In this document: positions 1 to 8,217 of the stretch, piece after piece | Position numbering within the stretch: position 1 is the first letter of the stretch | Layout of the letters: each line of letters opens with the position of its first letter | Source of the DNA: an uncultured Tateyamaria sp. | GTDB taxonomy: Bacteria; Pseudomonadota; Alphaproteobacteria; Rhodobacterales; Rhodobacteraceae | DNA: 64,000 bases | Reading direction: 5' to 3' | Assembly (NCBI RefSeq): GCF_947503045.1 | Contig: NZ_CANNCF010000001.1 | Span: forward strand, 868,001-932,000 | The notes under the pieces: model-generated | What the model saw: only the letters and a program-made list of their open reading frames with translations | Told to the model about the DNA's origin: nothing | The model's database searches: none | Made by a program: the position numbers and the translations under genes

Positions 1-218
1 TCGATCTCTGTCTCGCCGGGGGTAAAGCTGACCAGATCGACCGAATTGGCATGCTCATCCTCGAACGCCACCTCGACGCGGCCGCCGCGCACTTCGATGT
101 CCCAGTCCACGATGGTCTGGCCGGGGCGCGATTTCGGGCGCAGGCGCACCTGTTGCAGCGCATATGGCACCGGTGCGTTGTAGGTGTAGTGGGTCTTATG
201 TTCGACTCTCAGGCGCAT
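1..218 (-). CDS. transglutaminase family protein, N-terminal part (partial)
   Basis: The reading frame starts at an ATG (218-216) and runs off the left edge, so only about 72 N-terminal residues are present. They begin MRLRVEHKTHYTYNAPV and continue with QQVRLRPKSRPGQ, which is the N-terminal beta-domain typical of bacterial transglutaminase-like cysteine proteases. The Cys-His-Asp core would lie outside the window. The gene starts 4 bases after the stop of the alpha-E gene on the same strand, and the ATP-grasp / alpha-E / transglutaminase order is a recurrent bacterial operon, which strengthens the call. The precise substrate is unknown; peptide or amide-bond chemistry is inferred from the family. 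Confidence 0.85.
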   Translation of the reverse strand, partial: MRLRVEHKTHYTYNAPVPYALQQVRLRPKSRPGQTIVDWDIEVRGGRVEVAFEDEHANSVDLVSFTPGETEI

Positions 219-222
219 ATGC

Positions 223-1164
223 TCACTCGCTGAACCTATAGTCGATCTCGATCTGGCGGCCCAATGCCGCGCTGTCGCGCAGGAAATCCGAGATGAACTC
301 GTGCAGGCCATAATCGAAAATGGCCGTCATGTCATTGGTCCTGAACCGTCCGCACAACGTGTCGGCCAGCGCATGGCAGGGGTGGCGGGTGTTGTATTCC
401 TCAGCCAGAAACCCGAGGTTTTCGCCAATCTTGCGATAGCAAAAGGCAAGGCTGCGGGGCAGGCGGCCATCCAGAATCAGGAAGCGCGCGATGGCCATCG
501 GGTCCGTCTCGCCCTCGTGCAGGGTCTGGTAGGCGCGTGTGGTCGAGGTGGCGCGCAGGATCGTGTCCCATTGCACGTTGTCCGAGGCCGAGCCGACCAG
601 CCGGACGGAGGGCAGCAGGATGTAGTACTTCTGATCGAGGATACGGGCCGTGTTGTCCGCCCGCTCAAAGAAGGTGCCGATGCGGCTGAAATTGTACATG
701 TCGTTGCGCACCATCGTCCCGTGCAGGGCGCCACGCACAAAGGCACTGCGCTGGCGGATGATCTGCAGCACGCGGGGCAGATCACGATCCGCGACGGGCT
801 GTGCCAACAGCCTTTTGAGCACCATGTAGCATTCGTTGACCGCCTCCCACACTTCGCGGGTCAGGGCGGTGCGCACCACGCGCGCGTTCACCCGCGCCGC
901 TTCGATCTGGGCCATGATGCTGGCCGGATTGTTCGGATCGCGCAGCAGAAAATCGATGATGGCCGGTCCGTTGACTTCGCCGTGCAGCCCGGCATAGGCA
1001 TCGCTCAACCCGGTTGAAGACAGGATCGCCGTCCATTCGCTTTCCGCCGCACTGGATCGGGTCAACGAGATGCGCAGGCCTGCGTCGATCATCCGGGCCG
1101 TGTTTTCGGCCCTTTCAAGATAGCGGAACATCCAGAACAGACCGCCTGCTGTTTTGCCTAACAT
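223..1164 (-). CDS. alpha-E domain-containing protein
   Basis: This is a 313-residue, mostly helical protein starting MLGKTAGGLFWMFRYLERAENTARM. The N-terminal 'WMFRYLERAENTAR' and the later repeat-like 'FFERADNTARILDQKYYILLP' are hallmarks of the alpha-E family, whose members accompany circularly permuted ATP-grasp enzymes. It lies between the ATP-grasp gene (4-base gap upstream) and the transglutaminase gene (4-base gap downstream), so the three are very likely co-transcribed and translationally linked. No enzymatic motif is visible. A role as partner or scaffold for peptide-ligase chemistry is inference from context. Confidence 0.9.
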   Translation of the reverse strand: MLGKTAGGLFWMFRYLERAENTARMIDAGLRISLTRSSAAESEWTAILSSTGLSDAYAGLHGEVNGPAIIDFLLRDPNNPASIMAQIEAARVNARVVRTALTREVWEAVNECYMVLKRLLAQPVADRDLPRVLQIIRQRSAFVRGALHGTMVRNDMYNFSRIGTFFERADNTARILDQKYYILLPSVRLVGSASDNVQWDTILRATSTTRAYQTLHEGETDPMAIARFLILDGRLPRSLAFCYRKIGENLGFLAEEYNTRHPCHALADTLCGRFRTNDMTAIFDYGLHEFISDFLRDSAALGRQIEIDYRFSE

Positions 1165-1168
1165 GCGC

Positions 1169-2596
1169 CTAGTCCTCCAGCACCCAGGTGTCCTTGGTGC
1201 CTCCGCCCTGCGACGAGTTCACGATCAGCGACCCTTCGGTCAACGCAACCCGGGTCAGTCCGCCGGGAGTGATGTCGATCTTGTTCGGGGACATCAGCGC
1301 AAAGGGGCGCAGATCGACATGGCGCGGGGCCAGTCCCGCCTCGGTCAGGATCGGCACGGTGGACAGCGCCAATGTGGGCTGAGCGATGTAGTTGTCGGGC
1401 TTGGCCGTCAGCTTGGCACGGAACGCCTCGATCTCCTTTTTCGAGGCGGCAGGGCCGACAAGCATGCCGTAGCCGCCCGATCCGTGGACTTCCTTGACCA
1501 CGAGCTCCGACAGGTTGTCGAGCACGAATTTCAGCGCGTCCGGGTCCGAGCAGCGATGGGTCGGCACGTTCTTGAGGATCGCCTTTTCGCCCGTGTAGAA
1601 TTCAACGATATCAGGCATGTAGCTGTAGATCGCCTTGTCGTCCGCGATCCCTGTGCCCGGGGCATTGGCGATGGTGATCCCGCCTGCGCGGTAGACATCC
1701 ATGATCCCCGGCACGCCCAGCATGCTGTCGGGGTTGAAGTTCATCGGGTCCAGATATTCGTCATCGACCCGGCGATACAGCACGTCGATCGCCTTGTAGC
1801 CTTGGGTCGTGCGCATCGTCACACGCCCGTCCACGACGCGCAGATCGTGGCCCTCGACCAGTTCAGCGCTCATTTGATCGGCAAGGAAGGCGTGTTCGTA
1901 ATAGGCCGAGTTGTGAATGCCCGGCGTCAGCACCGCCAATGTGGGCCGCCCCGTGCAGGCGGCAGGCCCGCAGGCCGACAAGGAACGGCGCAGCGAACGC
2001 GGGTATTGACCGACCGAGCGGACTTTGACCTTGGAAAACAGCTCCGGAAACATATGCAGCATCGTTTCGCGGTTTTCGAGCATATAGCTAACGCCGGATG
2101 GTGTGCGTGCGTTGTCCTCAAGGACGAAAAACTCGTCATCGCCGGTGCGCACAAGGTCGGTGCCGACGATGTGGGTGTAGACATCGCCGGGGGGCGAGAC
2201 GCCAATCATCTGGGGCAGGAAGGCTTCGTTGCGGGCGATCATCTCGGCGGGCATACGGCCTGCGCGCACGATTTCCTGGCGGTGATAGATGTCGTGCAGA
2301 AATGCGTTGAGCGCGCGGACCCGCTGTTCGATCCCGCGCGACAGGATGGACCATTCGCGTGCGGCAATGATGCGCGGCACCAGATCGAAAGGGATCAGCC
2401 GTTCGGTCGCGTCCGGGTCACCGTAGACGTTGAAGGTCACGCCGATCAGGCGAAACAGGGCCTCGGCCTCTTCGGATTTTTCGATCAGGCGGGTGTTGTT
2501 TTCGCCCGCGAACCATTTGCAATAATCCTCATAGGGCGGACGTGGTGCGCTGCCATCCCCGTGCATTTCGTCGAAATAGATTGGTGTCTTCCCCAT
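1169..2596 (-). CDS. circularly permuted type 2 ATP-grasp protein
   Basis: 475 residues from the ATG at 2596 (MGKTPIYFDEMHGDG). The frame is open for almost 600 bases further upstream, but that part is low-complexity antisense of the next gene, so the shorter start is chosen. Family features include 'GVTFNVYGDPDATERLIPFDLVPRI' split into shorter motifs near residues 45-70, 'LTPGIHNSAYYEHAFLA' in the middle, 'NAPGTGIADDKAIYSYMPD', and 'KEVHGSGGYGMLVGP', the ATP-grasp loop region. These enzymes are expected to form amide or peptide bonds using ATP. It heads the operon with the alpha-E and transglutaminase genes. The product is not known. Confidence 0.9.
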   Translation of the reverse strand: MGKTPIYFDEMHGDGSAPRPPYEDYCKWFAGENNTRLIEKSEEAEALFRLIGVTFNVYGDPDATERLIPFDLVPRIIAAREWSILSRGIEQRVRALNAFLHDIYHRQEIVRAGRMPAEMIARNEAFLPQMIGVSPPGDVYTHIVGTDLVRTGDDEFFVLEDNARTPSGVSYMLENRETMLHMFPELFSKVKVRSVGQYPRSLRRSLSACGPAACTGRPTLAVLTPGIHNSAYYEHAFLADQMSAELVEGHDLRVVDGRVTMRTTQGYKAIDVLYRRVDDEYLDPMNFNPDSMLGVPGIMDVYRAGGITIANAPGTGIADDKAIYSYMPDIVEFYTGEKAILKNVPTHRCSDPDALKFVLDNLSELVVKEVHGSGGYGMLVGPAASKKEIEAFRAKLTAKPDNYIAQPTLALSTVPILTEAGLAPRHVDLRPFALMSPNKIDITPGGLTRVALTEGSLIVNSSQGGGTKDTWVLED

Positions 2597-2843
2597 GTCT
2601 CCAAGCCTGCACATTCTGTGGTGTCCTGCAACCGGGTTGCCCCGGACCTGACCTGAGGCCTGCGCTTTGTGCTTAGAAAGCAGGCAGTTGGCGTATATGA
2701 CCGGTGGTCGAGAGCTGTGGCGCGGACCCGCGTGGGTCAAACAACCATGCTGGCACGCCTTGTGTTCCCGGCCCGTCCTTGCACTGGACCTGCGCTGTGG
2801 AATGCAGGAAGGTTCCATCAAGCAACAACAGCGCGAGGCGCCC

Positions 2844-3674
2844 ATGTCCGATCCCTGCATCATCTGCGTTGCCATCACCGGCTCCGTCCCGCGCAAGGCT
2901 GACAACCCGGCTGTCCCGGTCACCATTTCCGAACAGATCGAAAGCACCCATGCGGCCTTTGAGGCCGGGGCGAGCATCTGCCACGCCCATGTGCGCAATG
3001 ACGATGAAACGCCCAGTTCGGACCGCGACAAGTTTGCCGCCCTCAAGGACGGTGTGGAAAAGCATTGCCCGGGCATGATCATCCAGCTGTCGACTGGTGG
3101 CCGGTCCGGCGCGGGGCACGAACGTGGCGGTATGCTGCCACTGCGCCCCGATATGGCCTCGCTCGCCGTGGGGTCGAACAACTTTCCAACCCGCGTCTAC
3201 GAGAACCCGCCGGACCTCGTGGACTGGCTTGCGTCTGAGATGGTGAAGTACGACGTCAAACCCGAGATCGAGGCCTTTGATCTCAGCCATATCCTTGTGG
3301 CCGCGCAGATGCACAAGGCAGGCAAGATCCCGGCCACGCCTTATGTACAATTCGTGATGGGGGTGAAAAATGCGATGCCCGTGGATCGCCATGTTTTTGA
3401 TTTTTATGTGGAAACCGTAGGTCGCCTGTTTCCCGGTGCGCCGTGGTGTGCGGCCGGGATCGGTGCCAACCAGATCGTGCTGAACGAATGGGCCGTCGCC
3501 GCGGGTGGCCATGCGCGCACCGGGCTTGAAGACAACGTGCGCTGGGACAAGGCCTCGCTTGCGCCCTCCAACGCCGCCCTTGTGGAGCGTCTGGCAGGCA
3601 TCTGCGCACAGCACGACCGCCCGGTGGCCACCCCGGCGCAGGCCCGCGCCATCCTTGGCCTGCGCGCCGCCTGA
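2844..3674 (+). CDS. BKACE family beta-keto acid cleavage enzyme (DUF849)
   Basis: 276 residues from the ATG at 2844 (MSDPCIICVAITGSVPRK). The frame extends upstream to 2667, but homologues begin at this 'CIICVAITG' strand and a GAGG lies just before this ATG. The family (3-keto-5-aminohexanoate cleavage enzyme and relatives) condenses a beta-keto acid with acetyl-CoA to give acetoacetate and a CoA thioester. The metal-binding 'CHAHVRNDD' (His47, His49) is intact, and 'GNxFPTRVYENPPDLVDWLA'-type and 'GIGANQIVLNEWAV' segments are present. The acyl-CoA dehydrogenase gene follows after 62 bases, which fits degradation of a CoA-activated substrate. The actual keto acid cannot be told from sequence. 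Confidence 0.9.
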   Translation: MSDPCIICVAITGSVPRKADNPAVPVTISEQIESTHAAFEAGASICHAHVRNDDETPSSDRDKFAALKDGVEKHCPGMIIQLSTGGRSGAGHERGGMLPLRPDMASLAVGSNNFPTRVYENPPDLVDWLASEMVKYDVKPEIEAFDLSHILVAAQMHKAGKIPATPYVQFVMGVKNAMPVDRHVFDFYVETVGRLFPGAPWCAAGIGANQIVLNEWAVAAGGHARTGLEDNVRWDKASLAPSNAALVERLAGICAQHDRPVATPAQARAILGLRAA

Positions 3675-3736
3675 CGCGCTGGACACTGCTCCGGCGTTCC
3701 GCCACCCTGCGCCAAACCACCAAAGGATCATCGCCC

Positions 3737-4972
3737 ATGGACATGTCATTCACCCTGCGCCCTGAAAACCGCGATCTGCTGGGCCGCGTGTCCACCATGA
3801 TCCGCGACGAGATCATGCCGCTGGAAGAAGAATACGCCGCCGAAGTCGGCAAGGGCGATCGCTGGCAATATACCGACCGCCAGACCGAAATCCTCGAAAG
3901 CCTCAAAGGCAAGGCAAAGGCGGCGGGGTTGTGGAACTTCTGGCTGACCGACAGCGACAAGGGCTATGGGCTCAGCACCGTCGAATACGCCTATTTCGCC
4001 GAAGAGATGGGCAAGACGCCGCTCGGGGCGGAAGTATTTAACTGCTCGGCCCCTGACACCGGAAACATGGAGGTGTTCGAGCGCTACGGCACCGAGTCGA
4101 TGAAACGCGATTGGCTGGCACCGCTGCTTGAGGGGCAGATCCGCTCGGCGTACCTGATGACCGAGCCCGAAGTGGCGTCCTCTGATGCGACCAACATCTC
4201 CATGTCCTGTGTGCGGGACGGGGATGAATACGTGCTGAACGGCGAGAAATACTGGGCCAGCGGCGCGGGCGATCCGCGCTGCAAGGTCTACATCGTCATG
4301 GTGCGCACCGGCGGCGCGGACGCGCCAAAGCACAAGCGCCATTCCATGATCGTTGTGCCGGCGGGCAGTGCAGGCATAGAGGTGCTGCGCCCGATGCTGG
4401 TCTATGGCCACGATGATGCGCCGCACGGGCATATGCATATCCGGTTCACGGACGTGCGCGTGCCTGCCGAAAACCTGCTGCTGGGCGAGGGGCGCGGCTT
4501 TGAGATTTCCCAAGGTCGTCTTGGCCCCGGTCGTATCCACCACTGCATGCGTGCCATCGGGCAGGCCGAAGCGGCACTAGAGCTGATGTGCAAGAGGTCG
4601 CTGTCGAAAGAGGCCTTTGGCAAGCCGCTGGCCCAACTGGGCGCGAATTACGACATCATCGCCGAAGCGCGGATGGAGATCGAAATGGCGCGCCTGCTCT
4701 GCCTCAAGGCCGCGTGGATGATGGATCAGGGCGATGCGCGCGCCGCCGCCCCGTGGATCAGCCAGATCAAGGTGGTGGCCCCGCGTGTGTCGCTCAAAGT
4801 GATCGACGAGGCGGTGCAGATGCATGGCGGGCAGGGGATTTCGCAAGATACGCCGCTCGCCAACGCCTGGACTCATCAGCGCACGCTGCGTCTTGCCGAT
4901 GGCCCGGATGCGGTGCACCGCCGTCAGGTGGCGCGCGCCGAGCTCAAGAAATACACCCAGCAACCCATGTGA
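3737..4972 (+). CDS. acyl-CoA dehydrogenase (ACAD10/11-like)
   Basis: 411-residue flavoprotein starting MDMSFTLRPENRDLL. It has the acyl-CoA dehydrogenase middle-domain signature 'AYLMTEPEVASSDATN', then 'YWASGAGDPRCKVYIVM', and C-terminal 'GRIHHCMRAIGQAEAALE' and 'QMHGGQGISQDTPLAN'. The 'GAGDPRC' and 'GRIHHCMR' wording resembles the ACAD10/ACAD11 branch, whose members handle long, branched or hydroxylated acyl-CoAs rather than the classical short-chain set. It oxidises an acyl-CoA to the enoyl-CoA using FAD in the cytoplasm. Position after the BKACE gene suggests one catabolic unit; the substrate is unassigned. Confidence 0.92.
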   Translation: MDMSFTLRPENRDLLGRVSTMIRDEIMPLEEEYAAEVGKGDRWQYTDRQTEILESLKGKAKAAGLWNFWLTDSDKGYGLSTVEYAYFAEEMGKTPLGAEVFNCSAPDTGNMEVFERYGTESMKRDWLAPLLEGQIRSAYLMTEPEVASSDATNISMSCVRDGDEYVLNGEKYWASGAGDPRCKVYIVMVRTGGADAPKHKRHSMIVVPAGSAGIEVLRPMLVYGHDDAPHGHMHIRFTDVRVPAENLLLGEGRGFEISQGRLGPGRIHHCMRAIGQAEAALELMCKRSLSKEAFGKPLAQLGANYDIIAEARMEIEMARLLCLKAAWMMDQGDARAAAPWISQIKVVAPRVSLKVIDEAVQMHGGQGISQDTPLANAWTHQRTLRLADGPDAVHRRQVARAELKKYTQQPM

Positions 4973-5055
4973 ACGCGCGCAAGCCGAGGCGGTTTGCGGT
5001 TCGTTTCCGTGGCAGAAACCTGTGGCTCTCGGCGAAAAGCGTGTCGCTTTCCAGC

Positions 5056-5076
5056 CGTTTTTCGTATCGAAAAACG
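5056..5076. repeat. perfect 9-bp inverted repeat between acyl-CoA dehydrogenase and next gene
   Basis: CGTTTTTCG, a 3-base spacer TAT, then CGAAAAACG. It lies 84 bases after the acyl-CoA dehydrogenase stop and 38 bases before the ATG at 5114. It could be a terminator stem or a regulator operator. There is no T-run after the right arm, and the exact symmetry with a short centre also suits a dimeric repressor site. Which of these it is cannot be decided from sequence. Confidence 0.5.
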
Positions 5077-5113
5077 CTTGCATCGGGGCAGGGACAGACC
5101 GCTAACTGTCCCC

Positions 5114-6754
5114 ATGAAGGACAGTGCGCCCCAAACCGTGCCCCTGCGCCCGCCCGGCGAGGTGATGCGCCTTGCCCGGATGGGGGTGATGATGCCCACC
5201 CGCCTCAGCTTTTTGCGGGTTCTGGTGGCGCGTCTGTGCGCTGAACAGGCCGTGATCAAGCGCACCCATTGGGGCATGTCGCCCGACGGGCACGGGCGTG
5301 CGGTCTATGCGGTGGATGTGGGCGGGCACACCTATTCCCTTGTGGCCATCGCAAATGATCTGCCTGCCGATCAGCGCAGCGATCGCGTCATTGCCACCGC
5401 CTGGGACGCCGCCTTTGTCCTCTATGACGGGACACCGGACACAGCCGAGATCGACCGAATCGCCACCAACGCCCCGCTGCAGGAGGCCGGGCGTTTTGGT
5501 CCGCGCGATCTGGTGCTCAGCCGCGCCAACAAGTCGGTGCGCATGTGGGATGCGACCGTTGCGGCGTTGCAAAACCGGGACCAGCCAGACCGGGCCATGA
5601 TCCGCGGCATCGGTTATCTGATGCGCACCACGGCGGTCTATGGCAACGGCAAGTTCGGCATCGCCGACCGGCACCTGATTGCGGATCGACTGGGTCTTGG
5701 CGGCCCTTTCGCGGTGGAAATGCTGGCCGTCTACATGATCCGCCACTTCACGCTCGATCTGGTGCAGCATGTGGGAGGTGCCAAACTGGACCCGCAACTG
5801 GCACGGCACTTTGGTGTGGGCAATGCGACCGGTCTGGGCATGGCGCCCTTTCTGGTCACTCATCCCGTTCTGCTCAACAACTGGATGCTGGCGCGCGAAA
5901 CTGCCTTGGCCCGTGTACGCGCCCGCACCCAACTGAGCGAGGCAGAGCGTACGCGGATTGCGGAACTGGCACAGCGGGCCGGGCAGCATCTGGCCCAATG
6001 GCATGTGCCCGCCCCGGATCATGACGCCGCCTTGCGCCAACTGGAACAGGACTGGGCGCGTTTTGCGCAGACACTCACCGCACTGGACGGGGCACAACCG
6101 ATGGAGGCCCTGTGGCTTGCCGCACGCGACGAAAGCGCGGCACTGCAGGAATTGCTGGTCGCCTTGCTGCTGGAAGTGTTCCCCGACGACGTCGATGGGC
6201 TGGCGGAGTGCATGGGCGACCCGTTTGGCGCGCTGACCGCCCCGTTTTCTGGCACGGATACGTTGCGCGCGGCCATTGATGCAGACTGGGACTGGGCGCT
6301 GGCCCAGAACTACACCGCCCCCGAATGCTGCCGCCGGTTTTGGTATGTGAGCGAGGCCAAACTGGAACCCCGGCTCGGCGATCGCTTTGCCGAACCGGGG
6401 GCAGAGCTGGAAACCCCGCTCGACATCGCGCGGCGAGTTGCAGCCCTGCACGCGGACCTGCCCGCGCAGGATCAATCGGTCTCGACCTTCCTTGCCGACC
6501 ACCCTCAACATGCCCATGCCTGCGCGCGGGTTGCGACGCTCACGCGTTACCCATACGCAGAAATCCGCGACAACCTGATTGCTGCGACGTGTCGCCCCAT
6601 TGATATGTTGCGCTGCAAGCTCAGCTTTTTCGGAGCGACGAAATTCGATCCCAAGTCGGACCTGTGGACCCGGATCACCCTGGCACAGGGCGCGCCTCTT
6701 GGGCACGAATTGTCGCCTGATGCGGACGATTGGTGGTTGCCGGTGCTGGAATGA
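5114..6754 (+). CDS. hypothetical protein, 546 aa
   Basis: I do not recognise this family. The ATG at 5114 (MKDSAPQTVPLRPPGEVMRL) is chosen because a longer frame from 4994 covers the non-coding inverted repeat region. The protein is soluble-looking, without signal peptide or membrane segments. Segments that look conserved in style are 'MMPTRLSFLRVLVARL', 'VYAVDVGGHTYSLVAIAND', 'GIGYLMRTTAVYGNGKFG' and 'PFAVEMLAVYMIRHFTLD' near residues 160-215. The C-terminal third has 'LRCKLSFFGATKFDPKSDLW'. It overlaps the next gene by four bases (ATGA), so the two are translationally coupled. Context with BKACE and acyl-CoA dehydrogenase suggests a role in the same catabolic route; that is inference. Confidence 0.8.
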   Translation: MKDSAPQTVPLRPPGEVMRLARMGVMMPTRLSFLRVLVARLCAEQAVIKRTHWGMSPDGHGRAVYAVDVGGHTYSLVAIANDLPADQRSDRVIATAWDAAFVLYDGTPDTAEIDRIATNAPLQEAGRFGPRDLVLSRANKSVRMWDATVAALQNRDQPDRAMIRGIGYLMRTTAVYGNGKFGIADRHLIADRLGLGGPFAVEMLAVYMIRHFTLDLVQHVGGAKLDPQLARHFGVGNATGLGMAPFLVTHPVLLNNWMLARETALARVRARTQLSEAERTRIAELAQRAGQHLAQWHVPAPDHDAALRQLEQDWARFAQTLTALDGAQPMEALWLAARDESAALQELLVALLLEVFPDDVDGLAECMGDPFGALTAPFSGTDTLRAAIDADWDWALAQNYTAPECCRRFWYVSEAKLEPRLGDRFAEPGAELETPLDIARRVAALHADLPAQDQSVSTFLADHPQHAHACARVATLTRYPYAEIRDNLIAATCRPIDMLRCKLSFFGATKFDPKSDLWTRITLAQGAPLGHELSPDADDWWLPVLE

Positions 6755-7254
6755 CAGACAAATCGTGGACAGAAATTCAGGCGCTTGCGGTCAAGGCCGC
6801 AACTGGGGCCGAGGTGCCGCCTGCGCAGGCTCTGGCCTTTGGCAGCATGCTGGCGCGCCATCTGGCCGATGGCGGGTCCGAAGCGCCCTTGTCACAGGCA
6901 CTCGACACGCCCGCGACGATTCTCGCACTGGCACATCAGGTTGAGCGGATGATCGAAACCGCCTCGGTGTCGGGCCGGGTGGTCGGTATGCGCGAACAGG
7001 ACCCCGGGCGGCGTGCAATGCTGATCAGTTGGTTGGCAAGCCTGCCCTGCCAAGCGGAAATCACCGCCAACGCAGATGAGGTGTGCGCCACCTTGTCCTT
7101 GTCCGCCCCCGGCCTGCGCGCGCGCCCGGCGCGGATTTCCATCGGCAGCGCCCTGTTTGAGCAGATGCAGACGCTCGCGGCCCGCACTTACGTGCCCGAC
7201 AGCGATGCGTCCCGTGCCGGAGGGGCAGGGGCCGGTTTGATGGATCTGGACTAG
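6751..7254 (+). CDS. hypothetical protein, 167 aa (possibly DUF3726-like N-terminus)
   Basis: Starts at the ATG overlapping the previous stop (ATGA at 6751-6754). The N-terminal '[19 protein letters not shown]' followed by an Ala-rich helix recalls the DUF3726 pattern (EIExLAxKAARGAG), but this is from memory and weak. No catalytic motif, signal peptide or membrane segment is visible; the C-terminus is Gly/Ala-rich and ends MDLD. Its stop TAG shares the CTAG at 7251-7254 with the stop of the convergent truA gene. Coupling to the 546-residue protein suggests that the two form a complex or work in sequence. Confidence 0.75.
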   Translation: MTDKSWTEIQALAVKAATGAEVPPAQALAFGSMLARHLADGGSEAPLSQALDTPATILALAHQVERMIETASVSGRVVGMREQDPGRRAMLISWLASLPCQAEITANADEVCATLSLSAPGLRARPARISIGSALFEQMQTLAARTYVPDSDASRAGGAGAGLMDLD

Positions 7255-8021
7255 CCTGCGAACGGATCGTCGGGATAGCCGACACCGGCAAGATAAAGGC
7301 CCAAGGACGGGCAAACCGGTCCGCATGCGTCACGGGCGCGCGCCTCAAGAGCGTCGCGCACCTGATCAGGCTGCCACGACCCCGCCCCGACCCGTTCCAG
7401 CGTACCGACAAAACTGCGCACCTGGTTGTGCAGGAACGACCGCGCGCGCACGTCAAGTTGCACCTCAGGCCCGTGTGTGCCCTCAACCCGGCGCACATCC
7501 AGCCGATCCAGCGTTTTGACCGGGCTGTCGGCCTGACAGATGGTCGAGCGAAACGTCGTAAAGTCGTGGTTGCCGATCAGATGGGTGGCACCAGCCTGCA
7601 TCGCGTCGACATCCAACTCTTGCTTGATATGCCAGACCAGCCCCTTGAGGTGGGTGGCAGGCGCACGGCGCATGAGGATGCGATACAGATAGCGCCGCTC
7701 GTGGGCGGAAAAGCGGGCGTGCCAGTCATCTGCCACCTCGGCACAGTCCACGATGGCCACAGGCACCCGACGCAAATGATAGTTCAGGGCCTCTGACAGG
7801 CGAAAGGGGGTCCAGTCCCGCTCCATATCGCAATGGGCGACCTGCGCCAGTGCATGCACGCCCGCATCCGTGCGACCCGCAGCGGCGATCTTGTGCTCGC
7901 GCGGCTCAAGCTCGGCCAGCGCCGCTTCGATCGCGCCTTGTACCGAAGACTGCTCGGTCTGGCGCTGCCAGCCCACGAACGGCCCCCCGTGATATTCGAT
8001 TTTCAGTGCATAGCGTGGCAT
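7251..8021 (-). CDS. truA: tRNA pseudouridine(38-40) synthase TruA
   Basis: 256 residues starting [21 protein letters not shown]. The catalytic aspartate is in '[12 protein letters not shown]' (Asp52), with '[12 protein letters not shown]' and '[12 protein letters not shown]' as further family motifs. The enzyme isomerises uridines 38-40 in the anticodon stem-loop of many tRNAs. The frame is open 12 codons further, but the second methionine fits the family start. The 3' end overlaps the convergent hypothetical gene by four bases. It is transcribed away from ycjX; the 196-base divergent gap holds a copy of the dispersed repeat described below. Confidence 0.97.
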   Translation of the reverse strand: MPRYALKIEYHGGPFVGWQRQTEQSSVQGAIEAALAELEPREHKIAAAGRTDAGVHALAQVAHCDMERDWTPFRLSEALNYHLRRVPVAIVDCAEVADDWHARFSAHERRYLYRILMRRAPATHLKGLVWHIKQELDVDAMQAGATHLIGNHDFTTFRSTICQADSPVKTLDRLDVRRVEGTHGPEVQLDVRARSFLHNQVRSFVGTLERVGAGSWQPDQVRDALEARARDACGPVCPSLGLYLAGVGYPDDPFAG

Positions 8022-8095
8022 GGCCGCTGCTCTAGCTACAAACACGCGCGCATTCAACGGCTGCCGGGCCGGGACGCTTGGGTGGGGGCAGGTCC

Positions 8096-8137
8096 TCCTT
8101 CTCTGTTTTGAAAAAAATCGCCGCCGGAGGCTCCCGC
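8096..8137 (-). repeat. dispersed repeat, copy A (minus orientation)
   Basis: Read on the minus strand this is GGGAGCCTCCGGCGGC, then GATTTTTTT, CAAAA and CAGAGAAGG. It shares the T-tract and the CAGAGAAGG tail with four other intergenic copies in the window. It lies in the divergent truA/ycjX gap, so it is not downstream of a minus-strand gene and is unlikely to act simply as a terminator there. Confidence 0.7.
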
Positions 8138-8217
8138 ACCTTCAGCCGTCGCGCAGGCTCTGGCAGTGACCGCCTGCCCGCCTTATGTTGAGGCGCAAGG
8201 CCAAGGGAGAGTGCCAC

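Noticed and set aside
5102-6706. A 534-codon minus-strand frame opposite the 546-residue hypothetical gene
   Set aside because: As the plus-strand gene is itself unrecognised, I compared the two. The plus frame has a balanced composition, an ATGA-coupled downstream gene and the same direction as the preceding operon, while the minus frame is Gln/His/Gly-biased.
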